The notes below the pieces were generated by a model that was not told where the DNA came from, ran no database searches, and saw only the letters and a program-made list of their open reading frames with translations. Positions 26,126 to 35,905 of a stretch of DNA of 64,000 bases are shown here, piece by piece. The position numbers and the translations under genes are program-made. Position 1 is the first letter of the stretch, and every line of letters begins with the position of its first letter. Origin of the DNA: Secundilactobacillus mixtipabuli (lineage in GTDB: Bacteria; Bacillota; Bacilli; Lactobacillales; Lactobacillaceae). The stretch lies in contig NZ_BCMF01000003.1 in the NCBI RefSeq assembly GCF_002217925.1, positions 124,001 to 188,000 on the forward strand, written 5' to 3'.

Positions 26126-26962
26126 CTACATCTCCTGCACCAACCCATCAAAGAAATGCTGCAGCGATGTTTTACCGCCTGAACTGCGCTTACCCTGTAA
26201 ATATAACGACTCATTGCGCACATTTTTGTAGCCATAGAGGGTATTAGCGTATTCAATCATGATTTCATCACCCATATCATCCAAACTGATATTCGCTAAA
26301 TTCGTCAAACCGGTTTTAATCGCACGCCGGATTCGCTGAAAGAGGATCTTCTTTTCGTGATCATCGATGTGATAAATGCTATTAAAATCAATATCACGAA
26401 AGTTTACTTTTTGATCCAGCATGATCTGATTGATGGCGATAATATCGGAAGAACCAGCTTCTGAGGTAATACCGAGATACCGCAGGATGGCTAAAACCTG
26501 TTCCTTCTTGGACTGCTGCTGATCAACGGGGCGTTCTTCGGTAGCGGGGCCGGCACCCACTAATGACTGAATGTGTTTGAGTTTACCAGCCATTTGAATA
26601 CTTTGAATAACTTTTTCCGTTACTGTTTTCACTTCAACGAGATTGATCGGCTTATCGATAAAAAATTCGATGCCGGCTTCATACGCCTGCGCTCTTAAGT
26701 CGCTGTCCCGTACTTGAGAAATCATGATGAATTTTAGCGCTGGTTTCAGCTGTTTCAGGGTTTTGATCAGCTCAATACCTGATATTTCCGGCATGAGTAA
26801 ATCCACTAACACGATGTTAACATCGGTCAGCATGATATCTTTGATGGCGGATTTGGCGTTATTGGCTGATCCAACAACCGTGTTATCCATGTTTTGTTCA
26901 ATGATTTGACGTAAAATCATTGGAATCGATGGATCATCGTCAACAATATAGAAATTCATCAT
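26126..26962 (-). CDS. Response regulator, YcbB/GlnL type
   Basis: This 278-residue protein starts at one of two adjacent ATGs behind GGGAGG. Residues 1-~120 are a receiver domain with acidic pocket VDDDPS, phospho-acceptor in NIVLVDLLMPEISG and switch residues around FIMISQ and FFIDKPIN. The C-terminal half (EQVLAILRYLGITSEAGSSD, then FQRIRRAIKTGL and GYKNVRNESLYLQGK) matches the YcbB DNA-binding domain of the GlnL family, not a classic LytTR or winged helix. It starts one base from the sensor kinase stop, so the two form one operon. It is divergent from the carbamoyltransferase operon, which it most likely controls. Confidence 0.85.
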   Translation of the reverse strand: MMNFYIVDDDPSIPMILRQIIEQNMDNTVVGSANNAKSAIKDIMLTDVNIVLVDLLMPEISGIELIKTLKQLKPALKFIMISQVRDSDLRAQAYEAGIEFFIDKPINLVEVKTVTEKVIQSIQMAGKLKHIQSLVGAGPATEERPVDQQQSKKEQVLAILRYLGITSEAGSSDIIAINQIMLDQKVNFRDIDFNSIYHIDDHEKKILFQRIRRAIKTGLTNLANISLDDMGDEIMIEYANTLYGYKNVRNESLYLQGKRSSGGKTSLQHFFDGLVQEM

Positions 26963-28261
26963 TTATTCCTCCCTTTGGGTCAAGCGCTGCTTATTCAAGA
27001 TGACTTGAAAGGTGGTGCCTTCGTTAGGAATAGATTGAACACTGATCTTACCGCCAAACTGTTCCTCCACAATAATTCTAACATGTGACAGTCCGATACC
27101 ACGGTAAACGTCACCCGTATTCTCATCAAACTTCGTGGTAAAACCGGGCTGGAAGATTCTGGATTGTGTCTCTGCATCCATCCCGATGCCATTATCATGA
27201 ATACTGATGATGATATTCTTTGAATCATCGGCGACTGTTAGTCTAATGAGGCCATTGCTGCGGTCTTTAAGTGCATCGACACTGTTAAACAGCAGGTTTG
27301 AGATGATTGAAACCAAGTAGTAATGACTGGGAACAACCAAATCGACTTGGTTATGAACCTCAATCAGAATATCTTGATGCTTATTTTTAATCGTTTCACG
27401 GACATACCCAATCACGACTTTCAAAATATCAGCAAGTTGCATATTGGCGTCGTTACTGTCACTGAAGTAATCGCCTAAGCCGCTGATGACGTTTTGATAG
27501 TCTTTTTTTATTTCGTGAACGTCTCGGGCGATACTTAATGCCATGTCCTTATCTTTCCTATCAGCGTTAGAATCTGCCTGCAGATTTTGATTGAGAAGGT
27601 AGGCGTTCTTCATGACGTTTTCGATTTCCGAAATGTTTTTGCGCATAAAGTAAACTTCACTTTTAACTGAGGCAGCTATCCAGATAAAGTTGTAATATCG
27701 TTGTTCATGGCTTTCCTGGCGCATAAGTAAGGTGAAGTAATGATAAAGAAAGGCGAGTAGACAAGCAATCACGCTACGGATCAAAGCGGCTAAGAATAAT
27801 AGCTGAAAGAGTCGGTAGCTATACCCCTGAAAATTAGTGAGCAAGCCCACTTCTAAGATATTGGAGACATAGTCACAGATAACAATCGTTAAAAAGAACG
27901 AACTGTTTGTTCGCTGACCTCTTCGCCAGTAGAGCAGATAATAAACGGCGCCGTAGCAAAGGTAAAAGCCGATTTCGGCCAAAATCAGTTTGATCACTTG
28001 CGGTCCAGATTCACCGTGAGTGATCAATAACTGCACACCTCGAAAAATCGGCGATGCAAACGAGATCACCAGCATTAATTTAATGGGATTGATGTCGCCG
28101 TTATAGTAAAGAAAAATCGGCATGATCAGCGCCGAAAAAGCCAGGATAAAGCCTGGTATGTAAGTTTGAAAGTTCACTTGCGAAGCTAAAGAAATACAAA
28201 TGGCAGCAACTAAAATCCGTTGCCATCTGCCGTGCGTAATGAAACGGGCCTGATTATACAA
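26963..28261 (-). CDS. Sensor histidine kinase, GlnK/YcbA-like
   Basis: This 432-residue protein starts at a TTG with ATGGAGG upstream. The first ~190 residues are six or so hydrophobic segments (for example LILAEIGFYLCYGAVYYLL), giving an integral membrane sensor. A cytoplasmic helical part follows with the likely phospho-acceptor His in ARDVHEIKKDYQNVISG. The ATPase domain has an N-box SNLLFNSVDAL, G1 DNGIGMD and G2 GIGLSHVRIIVEEQFGG. In Bacillus the related pair answers to glutamine. Here the divergent target genes suggest an amino-acid signal such as citrulline or ornithine, but that is inference. Confidence 0.85.
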   Translation of the reverse strand: MYNQARFITHGRWQRILVAAICISLASQVNFQTYIPGFILAFSALIMPIFLYYNGDINPIKLMLVISFASPIFRGVQLLITHGESGPQVIKLILAEIGFYLCYGAVYYLLYWRRGQRTNSSFFLTIVICDYVSNILEVGLLTNFQGYSYRLFQLLFLAALIRSVIACLLAFLYHYFTLLMRQESHEQRYYNFIWIAASVKSEVYFMRKNISEIENVMKNAYLLNQNLQADSNADRKDKDMALSIARDVHEIKKDYQNVISGLGDYFSDSNDANMQLADILKVVIGYVRETIKNKHQDILIEVHNQVDLVVPSHYYLVSIISNLLFNSVDALKDRSNGLIRLTVADDSKNIIISIHDNGIGMDAETQSRIFQPGFTTKFDENTGDVYRGIGLSHVRIIVEEQFGGKISVQSIPNEGTTFQVILNKQRLTQREE

Positions 28262-28292
28262 AAGAAGACCTCCATGAAATTTTTTAACAATC

Positions 28293-28318
28293 TTTTGAAG
28301 CTTTTTGAAGCTTTATGA
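28293..28318 (+). promoter_or_regulatory. Triple direct repeat, candidate response-regulator operator
   Basis: TTTTGA-AGCT-TTTTGA-AGCT-TTATGA is three copies at an exact 10-base period, ending 10 bases before a TATACT -10 box (28329-28334) that has no good -35. This is the geometry of an activator-dependent promoter. The TTTTGx-N4-TTTTGx pattern is like the GlnL direct repeat described in Bacillus subtilis. Confidence 0.65.
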
Positions 28319-28367
28319 AACCGTTTTCTATACTTGTCATTGTAAATAACAAAGGAGGAAATAACAA

Positions 28368-29366
28368 ATGTTTAATTTACGTAACCGGAGTTTCTTAACT
28401 TTACTTGACTTTACACCCAGAGAAATGGGCTATTTACTGCAATTATCAGAGGACTTGAAAAAGGCGAAGTATGCCGGAACTGAACAGCAGAAATTAGCCG
28501 GTAAAAACATTGCGTTGATTTTTGAAAAGAGTTCAACTCGGACTCGCTGTGCCTTTGAAGTTGCTGCACACGATCAAGGTGCTCACGTAACTTATCTTGG
28601 GCCAAGCGGTTCTCACATGGGGAAGAAAGAAACGGCTAAAGACACGGCTCGTGTATTAGGTGGCATGTTTGACGGCATTGAATACCGCGGGTTCTCACAA
28701 CGGACGGTTGAAACCTTAGCTCAGTATTCAGGTGTACCAGTCTGGAACGGTTTGACGGATGAAGATCACCCAACTCAAGTACTGGCTGACTTTTTAACGG
28801 CCAAAGAAGTATTGAATAAGCCATACAACCAGATGCACTTTACTTACGTCGGTGATGGCCGCAACAATGTTGCCAATGCCTTAATGATCGGTGCAGCCAT
28901 CATGGGCATGACCTTCCACTTAGTTTGCCCAAAGGAACTGGACCCTACTGAGGAATTAGTTGCTAAAGTGAATGCCATTGCTGCCAAAACCGGTGCAACA
29001 CTCCTGATTACAGATGACGTTGATGAAGGGGTTAAAGGCTCTGACGTCCTTTACACCGATGTCTGGGTATCCATGGGTGAAGCTGACGAAATCTGGGCAC
29101 AACGGATTAAATTATTGAAGCCATACCAGATTACTTCGGAAATGATGGCTAAAACGGGTAACCCTAACACTATTTTTGAACATTGCCTACCATCTTTCCA
29201 TAACGCAGAAACCAAGACGGGTCAGGAAATTGCTGAGAAGTTTGGTATCAATGAAATGGAAGTTACCGATGAAGTCTTTGAAAGTGATGCCTCAGTTGTT
29301 TTCCGTGAAGCAGAAAACCGGATGCACACGATCAAAGCGGTCATGGTCGCTACATTAGGCGAATAG
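28368..29366 (+). CDS. Ornithine carbamoyltransferase (first paralogue)
   Basis: This 332-residue protein starts at an ATG behind AAAGGAGG. It has the carbamoyl-phosphate loop SSTRTR (55-60), the HPTQVLADF motif and the ornithine-side HCLPSFH (~271), with [14 protein letters not shown]. Transcarbamylase residues are all present. It is clearly distinct from the second copy at 33.7 kb. [20 protein letters not shown] resembles enterobacterial ArgF/ArgI more than the usual catabolic ArcB. In this operon, with carbamate kinase and a permease but no biosynthetic arg genes, it probably runs in the phosphorolytic direction: citrulline plus phosphate to ornithine plus carbamoyl phosphate. Confidence 0.88.
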   Translation: MFNLRNRSFLTLLDFTPREMGYLLQLSEDLKKAKYAGTEQQKLAGKNIALIFEKSSTRTRCAFEVAAHDQGAHVTYLGPSGSHMGKKETAKDTARVLGGMFDGIEYRGFSQRTVETLAQYSGVPVWNGLTDEDHPTQVLADFLTAKEVLNKPYNQMHFTYVGDGRNNVANALMIGAAIMGMTFHLVCPKELDPTEELVAKVNAIAAKTGATLLITDDVDEGVKGSDVLYTDVWVSMGEADEIWAQRIKLLKPYQITSEMMAKTGNPNTIFEHCLPSFHNAETKTGQEIAEKFGINEMEVTDEVFESDASVVFREAENRMHTIKAVMVATLGE

Positions 29367-29378
29367 GAGATGTCACTT

Positions 29379-30329
29379 ATGGCGAAAATAGTCGTTGCGT
29401 TAGGCGGCAATGCGTTAGGTAAATCACCCGAAGAACAGCTGAAACTGGTTAAACATACGGCCACTTCTTTGGTTGGCTTGGTATCGGCTGGACATAAAGT
29501 GGTGATTAGCCACGGTAATGGTCCGCAAGTTGGTGCCATTAATCTCGGCATGAATTACGCTGCAGAGCATGGTCAAACAGCTGCTTTTCCCTTCCCAGAA
29601 TGCGGTGCGATGAGTCAGGGCTACATTGGATATCATTTACAGCAAAGCCTGCAAAACGAACTTCATAAGCAATGGTTACAGAAAAACGTTGTTTCTGTCA
29701 TCACTCAAGTTGAAGTTAACCCGACTGACACGGCTTTTCAAAATCCTTCCAAGCCCGTTGGTGCCTTTTACAGTAAAGAAGCTGCCCAACAGATCGAACA
29801 CGACAAGGGATACGTTTTCAAAGAAGACGCAGGCCGTGGCTATCGGCAGGTAGTGCCATCACCGCAGCCAAAATCGATTATTGAATTAAATAGCATTAAC
29901 GATTTAATTGAAGCTGGCAACTTAGTTATCGCCGGTGGCGGTGGTGGCGTGCCCGTTATTAAAACGGATGATGGTTTGAAGGGCGTCCCCGCTGTGATTG
30001 ACAAGGACCGCACCAGCGCACTGTTAGCAGATAATATTGGTGCCGATCAGCTCATCATTTTAACTGCGGTGGATGAGGTTTACGTCAATTACGGCAAATC
30101 GAATCAAAAGGCCGTGCGTGATCTGACGGTTGCAGAAGCTAAGAAGTATATTGATGAAGGTCAGTTTGCACCAGGAAGCATGCTTCCCAAAATTGAAGCC
30201 TGCTTAGACTTCGTTTCAGCCAATGAGCACCGAAAAGCACTCATTACCTCACTGGATCATCTTGACGATGCTTTAGCGGGTAAGGTAGGGACAGTACTCA
30301 GCAAACAAGGTGCATTAGTAAAAGAATAG
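29379..30329 (+). CDS. Carbamate kinase (first paralogue)
   Basis: This is a protein of about 316 residues. ATG 29379 is preferred because AGGAG at 29365-29369 lies nine bases away; the ATG at 29370 touches the site. It has [11 protein letters not shown] at the N terminus, [25 protein letters not shown], the glycine-rich [12 protein letters not shown] and [20 protein letters not shown], all conserved in the family. It converts carbamoyl phosphate and ADP to ATP, CO2 and ammonia. The tight spacing after the carbamoyltransferase marks one operon, and a hairpin with a T-run before the permease may lower downstream expression. Confidence 0.92.
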   Translation: MAKIVVALGGNALGKSPEEQLKLVKHTATSLVGLVSAGHKVVISHGNGPQVGAINLGMNYAAEHGQTAAFPFPECGAMSQGYIGYHLQQSLQNELHKQWLQKNVVSVITQVEVNPTDTAFQNPSKPVGAFYSKEAAQQIEHDKGYVFKEDAGRGYRQVVPSPQPKSIIELNSINDLIEAGNLVIAGGGGGVPVIKTDDGLKGVPAVIDKDRTSALLADNIGADQLIILTAVDEVYVNYGKSNQKAVRDLTVAEAKKYIDEGQFAPGSMLPKIEACLDFVSANEHRKALITSLDHLDDALAGKVGTVLSKQGALVKE

Positions 30330-30342
30330 GAAGTTAATTCTG

Positions 30343-30397
30343 AAACGTGGTCGAACGAATCGAGATTGATGATCGGTTCTTTACGACCACGTTTTTA
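30343..30397 (+). terminator. Intra-operon hairpin/attenuator
   Basis: The 11-base stem AAACGTGGTCG pairs with CGACCACGTTT, with an inner GAAC/GTTC pairing, followed by five T. It sits between carbamate kinase and permease genes, so it probably terminates only part of the transcripts. Confidence 0.7.
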
Positions 30398-30422
30398 GTG
30401 AAAATGAGATATAGGAGTGAGT

Positions 30423-31964
30423 ATGATGACAGTAGCAAAAAGACATTTTAAATTACGAATGCCTGGTGCGTTCACAATTTTATTTGTGCTGACGATTGTG
30501 GCCGTAATTGCAACTTGGGTAATACCAGCAGGCAGCTATTCGAAGCTGACTTATAACAAGCCCACCGCTCAGTTACAGATCAAAAAGCCAAACGGTTCTG
30601 TTGATAAGGTCCCTGCGACTCAAAATGAGCTGGATAAACTTGGTGTCAAAATCAATGTTAAACAGTTTACTTCAGGGGGCATCACGCAACCCATTTCGAT
30701 TCCGAATACGTATCAGAAATTAAAGCAGCGGCCGGCAAAAATCGCCGCGATTCCAACCAGCATGGTCAACGGGGTCGTTGAAGCAATTGATATTATGGTC
30801 TTTATTTTCGTGCTTGGGGGATTAATCGGCGTGGTGAAGGCCAGCGGTGCCTTTGAATCTGGCTTAATGGCACTAACTAAGAAAACGAAGGGCCATGAAT
30901 TTCTTTTGATTTTCCTAGTGGCGATTCTGATGGTTCTAGGGGGAACGCTGTGCGGTATTGAAGAAGAGGCAGTTGCCTTTTATCCGGTATTAGTTCCCGT
31001 CTTCATTGCTATGGGTTACGACTCAATAGTCTGTGTGGGGGCGATTTTCCTCGCGAGTTCCATTGGGACCTGTTTCTCAACCATTAACCCGTTCTCAGTT
31101 GTGATAGCCTCGAATGCCGCGGGGATTGATTTTACCCAAGGGTTAGATTGGCGTATTGGTGGCGTCATTGTAGCTGCCGCCTTTGTGATTGCTTATTTGC
31201 ACTGGTACAGCAAAAAGGTCAAGAAAGACCCAACGGCTTCGTATTCATATGAGGATCGTGATTCCTTTGATGCTATGTGGTCGGTGGCTTCAGATGATGG
31301 CTCGAGTAAAGTATTCACAGCCCGTAAAAAAATCATTTTGATCTTATTTGCGATTTCGTTTCCAATCATGGTCTGGGGTGTGATGGACAAAGGCTGGGCC
31401 TTTCCTAATATGGCCGCTTCCTTCTTAACGTTTGCTATCATTATTATGATCATGACGGCCACCGGGAAGTTCGGTATTGGTGAAAAAGCCGTCGTCGATG
31501 CCTTCGTTAAAGGTTCATCTGGTTTAGTGGGTGTTTCGTTGATCATCGGTTTAGCTCGCGGGATCAATCTGGTTTTGAATAACGGGATGATCTCGGATAC
31601 GATGCTGCAATTCTCATCCAACTTAGTCTCACATATGGATGGACCGGTCTTCATCATTGTGATGCTGTTTATTTTCTTCGTTCTGGGCTTCATCGTGCCC
31701 TCTTCATCAGGGTTGGCAGTTCTTTCAATGCCAATTCTGGCGCCATTAGCAGATACCGTTCACATTCCACGGTTTGTGGTTGTCACTGCTTATCAATTTG
31801 GTCAATATGCAATGCTATTCCTAGCCCCAACTGGTTTAGTCATGGCCACCTTGCAGATGCTTGATATGAAGTATTCACATTGGCTCCGCTTTGTTTGGCC
31901 AGTGGTTGTGTTTGTCCTCGTCTTCGGTGGCGGCATCCTAGTGGCTCAGGTCTTGATTTACTAG
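30423..31964 (+). CDS. YfcC-family amino-acid permease (ArcD-like)
   Basis: This is a protein of about 513 residues starting at one of two adjacent ATGs behind AGGAG. About 12 hydrophobic segments are visible. The first (PGAFTILFVLTIVAVIATWVIPAG) and the large polar loop after it (residues ~45-110) are typical of YfcC/C4-dicarboxylate-like carriers. The motifs GTLCGIEEEAVAFYPVLVPV and FIVPSSSGLAVLSMPILAPL are the family re-entrant-loop signatures. Members next to arc genes in streptococci exchange arginine or citrulline for ornithine. In this operon, which lacks arginine deiminase, citrulline/ornithine exchange is the natural hypothesis. The APC-type ArcD at 36.6 kb is unrelated in sequence. 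Confidence 0.85.
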   Translation: MMTVAKRHFKLRMPGAFTILFVLTIVAVIATWVIPAGSYSKLTYNKPTAQLQIKKPNGSVDKVPATQNELDKLGVKINVKQFTSGGITQPISIPNTYQKLKQRPAKIAAIPTSMVNGVVEAIDIMVFIFVLGGLIGVVKASGAFESGLMALTKKTKGHEFLLIFLVAILMVLGGTLCGIEEEAVAFYPVLVPVFIAMGYDSIVCVGAIFLASSIGTCFSTINPFSVVIASNAAGIDFTQGLDWRIGGVIVAAAFVIAYLHWYSKKVKKDPTASYSYEDRDSFDAMWSVASDDGSSKVFTARKKIILILFAISFPIMVWGVMDKGWAFPNMAASFLTFAIIIMIMTATGKFGIGEKAVVDAFVKGSSGLVGVSLIIGLARGINLVLNNGMISDTMLQFSSNLVSHMDGPVFIIVMLFIFFVLGFIVPSSSGLAVLSMPILAPLADTVHIPRFVVVTAYQFGQYAMLFLAPTGLVMATLQMLDMKYSHWLRFVWPVVVFVLVFGGGILVAQVLIY

Positions 31965-31972
31965 AAGTTTAA

Positions 31973-32019
31973 AAGGAGTCTCAAAGTGCTGAAATGACGG
32001 TTGCTTTGAGACTCTTTTA
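31973..32019 (+). terminator. Terminator of the first catabolic operon
   Basis: AAGGAGTCTCAAAG pairs with CTTTGAGACTCTTTT, ending in a T-run just after the permease stop. Confidence 0.85.
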
Positions 32020-32453
32020 TTGACTCGGCGGATGAAAACCAGCCCCTTGCTCAAAGAACCGCATAGACTTGGCTGCTGGCATACAATCCAGCAAAACTAA
32101 CGATACTCACAATTCGATTATTCACAATTGAATTTATTAGTATACATGTATATTAAAGGGATACCATTCCCAATAGTTTTATACGATAAACGTCCTAAAC
32201 ATTATTATATTGGGCATTAACCAAATTTAATTTAAAATTTAACGGAAATATTATTATTTAATTTTATACATGTTTGGTCGTATAAATACTTAAATTATCC
32301 TGAATATTCAAATAAACTGTATAAATGCTCGAAGATATTCAATGTCAAATTAAAGTGTGAAAAAATGTACATTTCAGATGTGAAAGCGCTTTAGAAAACG
32401 GTTACAATACAAGGTATGATGATGTTGTTCAAATGAGATAGGAGGTAACACAG
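32020..32453 (+). promoter_or_regulatory. Control region of the ADI operon
   Basis: This 434-base, very AT-rich region has no gene. It contains a perfect palindrome TATACATGTATA (32141-32152), a TGAATATTCA with nearby TGTATAAAT (32301-32327) that look like ARG boxes, a cre-like site and the promoter described separately. The density of ArgR-like half-sites fits regulation by the argR product encoded at the end of the operon. Confidence 0.55.
32381..32408 (+). promoter_or_regulatory. arcA promoter with overlapping cre-like site
   Basis: TGAAAGCGCTTTAG (32381-32394) matches the catabolite-responsive element consensus at 12 of 14 positions. A TACAAT -10 lies at 32403-32408, with the cre-like site covering the -35 region. 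CcpA bound here would repress the operon in the presence of glucose. Confidence 0.65.
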
Positions 32454-33689
32454 ATGACAAAACCAATTCACGTCACTTCCGAGATTGGAAAATTGAAAGT
32501 TGTGATGTTAAAGCGGCCCGGCGTTGAAGTTGAAAACTTCACACCAGATATGATGCCCCGATTGCTTTTTGATGACATCCCATACTTACCTGTAGCCCAA
32601 AAGGAACATGATGCCTTTGCGGATACACTTAGGGATAACGGTGTTGAGGTCTTATATCTTGAAAAATTGGCAGCCGAAGCACTCGATGCTGGCGGTGACC
32701 AAGTTAAAGACGCATTTCTTGAACAAATGCTTGCAGAATCTGGCTACGCAGCTGGCGTTTTGCACAACGTTTTGAAAGAATACCTCAACTCAATGTCAAC
32801 TCAGGATATGGTTATTAAGATCATGGGCGGTGTTCGTAAGAACGAACTTGACTTTGTGCCACGCGACCTTGTCAGTGCGGCCGAAGAAGAGGATTACCCA
32901 TTCTTCATGGATCCAATGCCTAACCTCTACTTCACACGAGACCCAGCAGCCTCAATCGGTGATGGACTCAGCATTAACCACATGACATTTACGGCCCGTC
33001 GTCGTGAATCACTGTTTATGGAAGAGATTATTAAATACCACCCACGTTTTGCTAACCAAGGCGTTCAGGTATGGCGTGATCGTAACCATGATACTCGTAT
33101 TGAAGGTGGGGACGAATTAGTTCTCAGTGACACTGTACTTGCAATCGGTGTTTCACAACGGACTTCAGCCAATGCCATTGAAGACATTGCTCGTAACCTC
33201 TTCAAGAACAAGAGCGGTTATGAAAAGATCATTGCCATTCGCATTCCGCATAACCATGCGATGATGCATTTGGACACTGTCTTTACCATGATCAACAAGG
33301 ATCAATTCACTGTTCACCCAGGTATCTTAGGTGAAGGTGGCCACATTGATACTTGGACGATCACCCAAGGCAAAGATGGTGAATTAAACCTCGACCACAG
33401 AACTGATTTGAAGCAAGTCCTTAAAGACGCACTTCACTTAGACGATCTTGACTTAATTCCAACTGGTGCCGGCGATCCAATCGTCTCAGCCAGAGAACAA
33501 TGGAACGATGGTTCAAACACGTTGGCAATTGCACCAGGTGTCGTTGTTACTTACAACCGTAACTACGTTTCCAACCGGGTACTTCGCGAACATGGCCTTA
33601 AAGTTCTGGAAGTTCTTTCAAGTGAATTATCTCGGGGCCGTGGGGGTCCACGTTGCATGAGCATGCCATTAGTAAGAGAAGATCTATAA
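32454..33689 (+). CDS. arcA: Arginine deiminase
   Basis: This 411-residue protein starts at an ATG behind ATAGGAGG. Guanidine-binding motifs are present: [18 protein letters not shown] around residue 160, [19 protein letters not shown], and the C-terminal [16 protein letters not shown] with the nucleophilic Cys near 401. It hydrolyses arginine to citrulline and ammonia, the first step of the ADI route. It heads a six-gene cluster with arcB 17 bases downstream. Full length and all catalytic residues are present, so the enzyme should be active. Confidence 0.97.
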   Translation: MTKPIHVTSEIGKLKVVMLKRPGVEVENFTPDMMPRLLFDDIPYLPVAQKEHDAFADTLRDNGVEVLYLEKLAAEALDAGGDQVKDAFLEQMLAESGYAAGVLHNVLKEYLNSMSTQDMVIKIMGGVRKNELDFVPRDLVSAAEEEDYPFFMDPMPNLYFTRDPAASIGDGLSINHMTFTARRRESLFMEEIIKYHPRFANQGVQVWRDRNHDTRIEGGDELVLSDTVLAIGVSQRTSANAIEDIARNLFKNKSGYEKIIAIRIPHNHAMMHLDTVFTMINKDQFTVHPGILGEGGHIDTWTITQGKDGELNLDHRTDLKQVLKDALHLDDLDLIPTGAGDPIVSAREQWNDGSNTLAIAPGVVVTYNRNYVSNRVLREHGLKVLEVLSSELSRGRGGPRCMSMPLVREDL

Positions 33690-33705
33690 AAGGGAGAATT
33701 TTAAC

Positions 33706-34734
33706 ATGACAGATTTCAAAAATAGTGTATTTCAGGGCCGTTCAGTACTGGCTGAAAAGGACTTTACCGCGGCTGAATTAGAATACTTGATCGATTTTGG
33801 TTTGCATTTAAAGGCTTTAAAAAAGGCTGGCATTCCACATCATTATTTGGAAGGCAAAAATATTGCTTTACTGTTTGAAAAGACTTCAACTCGAACACGT
33901 TCAGCATTTACGACCGCTGCGATTGATCTTGGCGCTCACCCAGAATTCTTAGGTGCTAACGATATTCAGCTCGGTAAGAAGGAATCTGTCGAAGATACTG
34001 CTAAAGTACTGGGAAGCATGTTTGACGGCATTGAATTCCGTGGCTTCAGCCAAAAAGTTGTTGACCAGTTGGCAGAATTCGGCGGTGTACCAGTTTGGAA
34101 CGGCTTAACCGACGAATGGCACCCAACTCAAATGCTGGCTGACTTCATGACGGTTAAGGAAAACTTTGGTCACTTAAAGGGCTTAACATTAACCTTTATG
34201 GGTGATGGCCGTAACAACGTTGCTAACTCATTGTTGGTAACTGGTGCCATCTTAGGTGTCAACATTCACATCGTTGCCCCTAAGGAATTACACCCAACCA
34301 AGGAAATCCAAGACTTAGCTAACGGATTTGCCGCTAAATCAGGTGCTCAATTACTCATCACCGATGATCTCGACAAAGGTATGAAGGGTTCAAACATCGT
34401 TTATACCGACGTCTGGGTATCAATGGGCGAAAGCAACTGGGAAGAACGGGTCAAATTATTGAAGCCATACCAAGTTAACATGGCTGCACTTAAGAAGACC
34501 GGCACCCCAGATGATCAACTGATCTTCATGCATTGCTTACCAGCATTCCATGATACTGATACTGAATATGGTAAAGAAATTCAAGAAAAATATGGTATTA
34601 CTGAAATGGAAGTTACTGATGAAGTCTTTCGTAGTTCATACGCACGCCAATTCGAAGAAGCAGAGAACCGGATGCACTCCATTAAAGCGATGATGGCAGC
34701 AACTTTAGGAAATCTCTTCATTCCAAGAGTTTAA
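33706..34734 (+). CDS. arcB: Ornithine carbamoyltransferase, catabolic (second paralogue)
   Basis: This 342-residue protein starts at an ATG behind AAAGGGAG. It carries TSTRTR (60-65), the loop [29 protein letters not shown] and HCLPAFHD. It converts citrulline and phosphate to ornithine and carbamoyl phosphate. Its sequence is the usual lactobacillar ArcB, unlike the paralogue at 28.4 kb with which it shares only the family core. It is co-transcribed with arcA. A long hairpin without a T-run follows before arcC. Confidence 0.96.
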   Translation: MTDFKNSVFQGRSVLAEKDFTAAELEYLIDFGLHLKALKKAGIPHHYLEGKNIALLFEKTSTRTRSAFTTAAIDLGAHPEFLGANDIQLGKKESVEDTAKVLGSMFDGIEFRGFSQKVVDQLAEFGGVPVWNGLTDEWHPTQMLADFMTVKENFGHLKGLTLTFMGDGRNNVANSLLVTGAILGVNIHIVAPKELHPTKEIQDLANGFAAKSGAQLLITDDLDKGMKGSNIVYTDVWVSMGESNWEERVKLLKPYQVNMAALKKTGTPDDQLIFMHCLPAFHDTDTEYGKEIQEKYGITEMEVTDEVFRSSYARQFEEAENRMHSIKAMMAATLGNLFIPRV

Positions 34735-34780
34735 TCACTTGCGATAATTGGAATAAAAGACGTTTAACTCCCAATAGATG

Positions 34781-34831
34781 AGGGGTCGCGCTAGAATAAT
34801 CTGGTTCAAAGATTATTTAAGTGCGGCCCCT
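34781..34831 (+). other. Long arcB-arcC intergenic hairpin
   Basis: The arms starting AGGGGTCGCGCTAG and ending GTGCGGCCCCT pair over about 22 bases with one mismatch and a few G-U pairs, around the loop GGTTCAA. No T-run follows, so mRNA processing or stabilisation is more likely than termination. Confidence 0.75.
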
Positions 34832-34901
34832 TATCGTGGTGAACTCGAAATTAAACGAGCAAATAAAAATTGGCTCATATAGAAACGAAAGGATGTTTAT
34901 T

Positions 34902-35864
34902 ATGTCAGGAAGAAAAATCGTCGTCGCACTCGGCGGTAACGCCATCCTATCTAAGGATGCTAGTGCAGCAGCGCAACAACAAGCTTTACTCGATACAGCT
35001 CGCTACCTAGTGGAATTTATCAAGCAAGGTGATCATTTGATCATCGCCCATGGTAACGGTCCACAAGTAGGTAATTTATTACTTCAGCAAGCTGCAGGCA
35101 GTACTGAAGCCAACCCAGCAATGCCATTGGATACAGCCGTCGCTATGACTCAAGGCAGCATCGGTTACTGGATGCAAAATGCTTTGAGCCAAGTATTAGC
35201 TGAAAACGGGATGAATGTGGACGTCGCAACGGTGGTCACTCAAGTTGAAGTGGCACCTGATGACCCTGCTTTCACTAACCCATCCAAACCAATTGGCCCA
35301 TTCTATAGTAAAGACGAAGTTACTAAGCTTCGTGCCGAACATCCAGACCAAACATTTGTTGAAGATGCTGGCCGGGGTTATCGTAGAGTTGTTCCTTCAC
35401 CGAAGCCAATTGGGGTTAACGAGTCAAATGTCGTGAATAAACTTGTCGATGCTGATATTATCCCAGTGGCAGTAGGTGGCGGCGGTGTGCCAGTTGTTCG
35501 TGATGGCAACCGGTTCGTTGGCCGTGAAGCCGTTATTGATAAAGACTTCGCATCAGAAAAGCTGGCCGAGCTTGTCGGGGCTGACCTGCTGATTATCCTG
35601 ACTGCCGTAGATAACATCTACGTGAACTTCAACAAACCTGATCAAAAGCAATTAACCAACGTGACTGTCAAGGAATTGAAAGACTACATCAAGCAAGATC
35701 AATTCGCTAAAGGCAGCATGTTACCTAAGGTTGAAGCTGCAATCAAGTTTGTTGAACAGCGTCCAGATGCCAAAGCTGTTGTGACATCACTGCAGAACGT
35801 TGGTCAATTTCTAAGCGAAGGCAGCGGTACGATTATCACTGCTGCTCCAGTACCCACCAAATAG
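34902..35864 (+). CDS. arcC: Carbamate kinase (ADI operon)
   Basis: This is a protein of about 320 residues starting at ATG 34902 behind AAAGGAT; an in-frame start 81 bases earlier lies in the preceding spacer without a site. Family motifs are [53 protein letters not shown] and [20 protein letters not shown]. It makes ATP from carbamoyl phosphate produced by arcB. It differs from the carbamate kinase at 29.4 kb throughout, so the two modules were not produced by a recent tandem duplication. Confidence 0.95.
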   Translation: MSGRKIVVALGGNAILSKDASAAAQQQALLDTARYLVEFIKQGDHLIIAHGNGPQVGNLLLQQAAGSTEANPAMPLDTAVAMTQGSIGYWMQNALSQVLAENGMNVDVATVVTQVEVAPDDPAFTNPSKPIGPFYSKDEVTKLRAEHPDQTFVEDAGRGYRRVVPSPKPIGVNESNVVNKLVDADIIPVAVGGGGVPVVRDGNRFVGREAVIDKDFASEKLAELVGADLLIILTAVDNIYVNFNKPDQKQLTNVTVKELKDYIKQDQFAKGSMLPKVEAAIKFVEQRPDAKAVVTSLQNVGQFLSEGSGTIITAAPVPTK

Positions 35865-35905
35865 TCCAGGTACGGCATAGCAAAAGATTGAAAAGGGGAC
35901 TCGAC

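Noticed and set aside
31193-31693. Reverse 166-residue frame inside the YfcC-type permease
   Set aside because: Antisense open frame produced by codon bias; no ribosome site, and the permease frame is intact.
28368-31964. Agmatine deiminase cluster (putrescine carbamoyltransferase)
   Set aside because: No agmatine deiminase is present and the transferase carries the ornithine-type HCLPSFH and ArgF-like motifs; substrate still needs assay.
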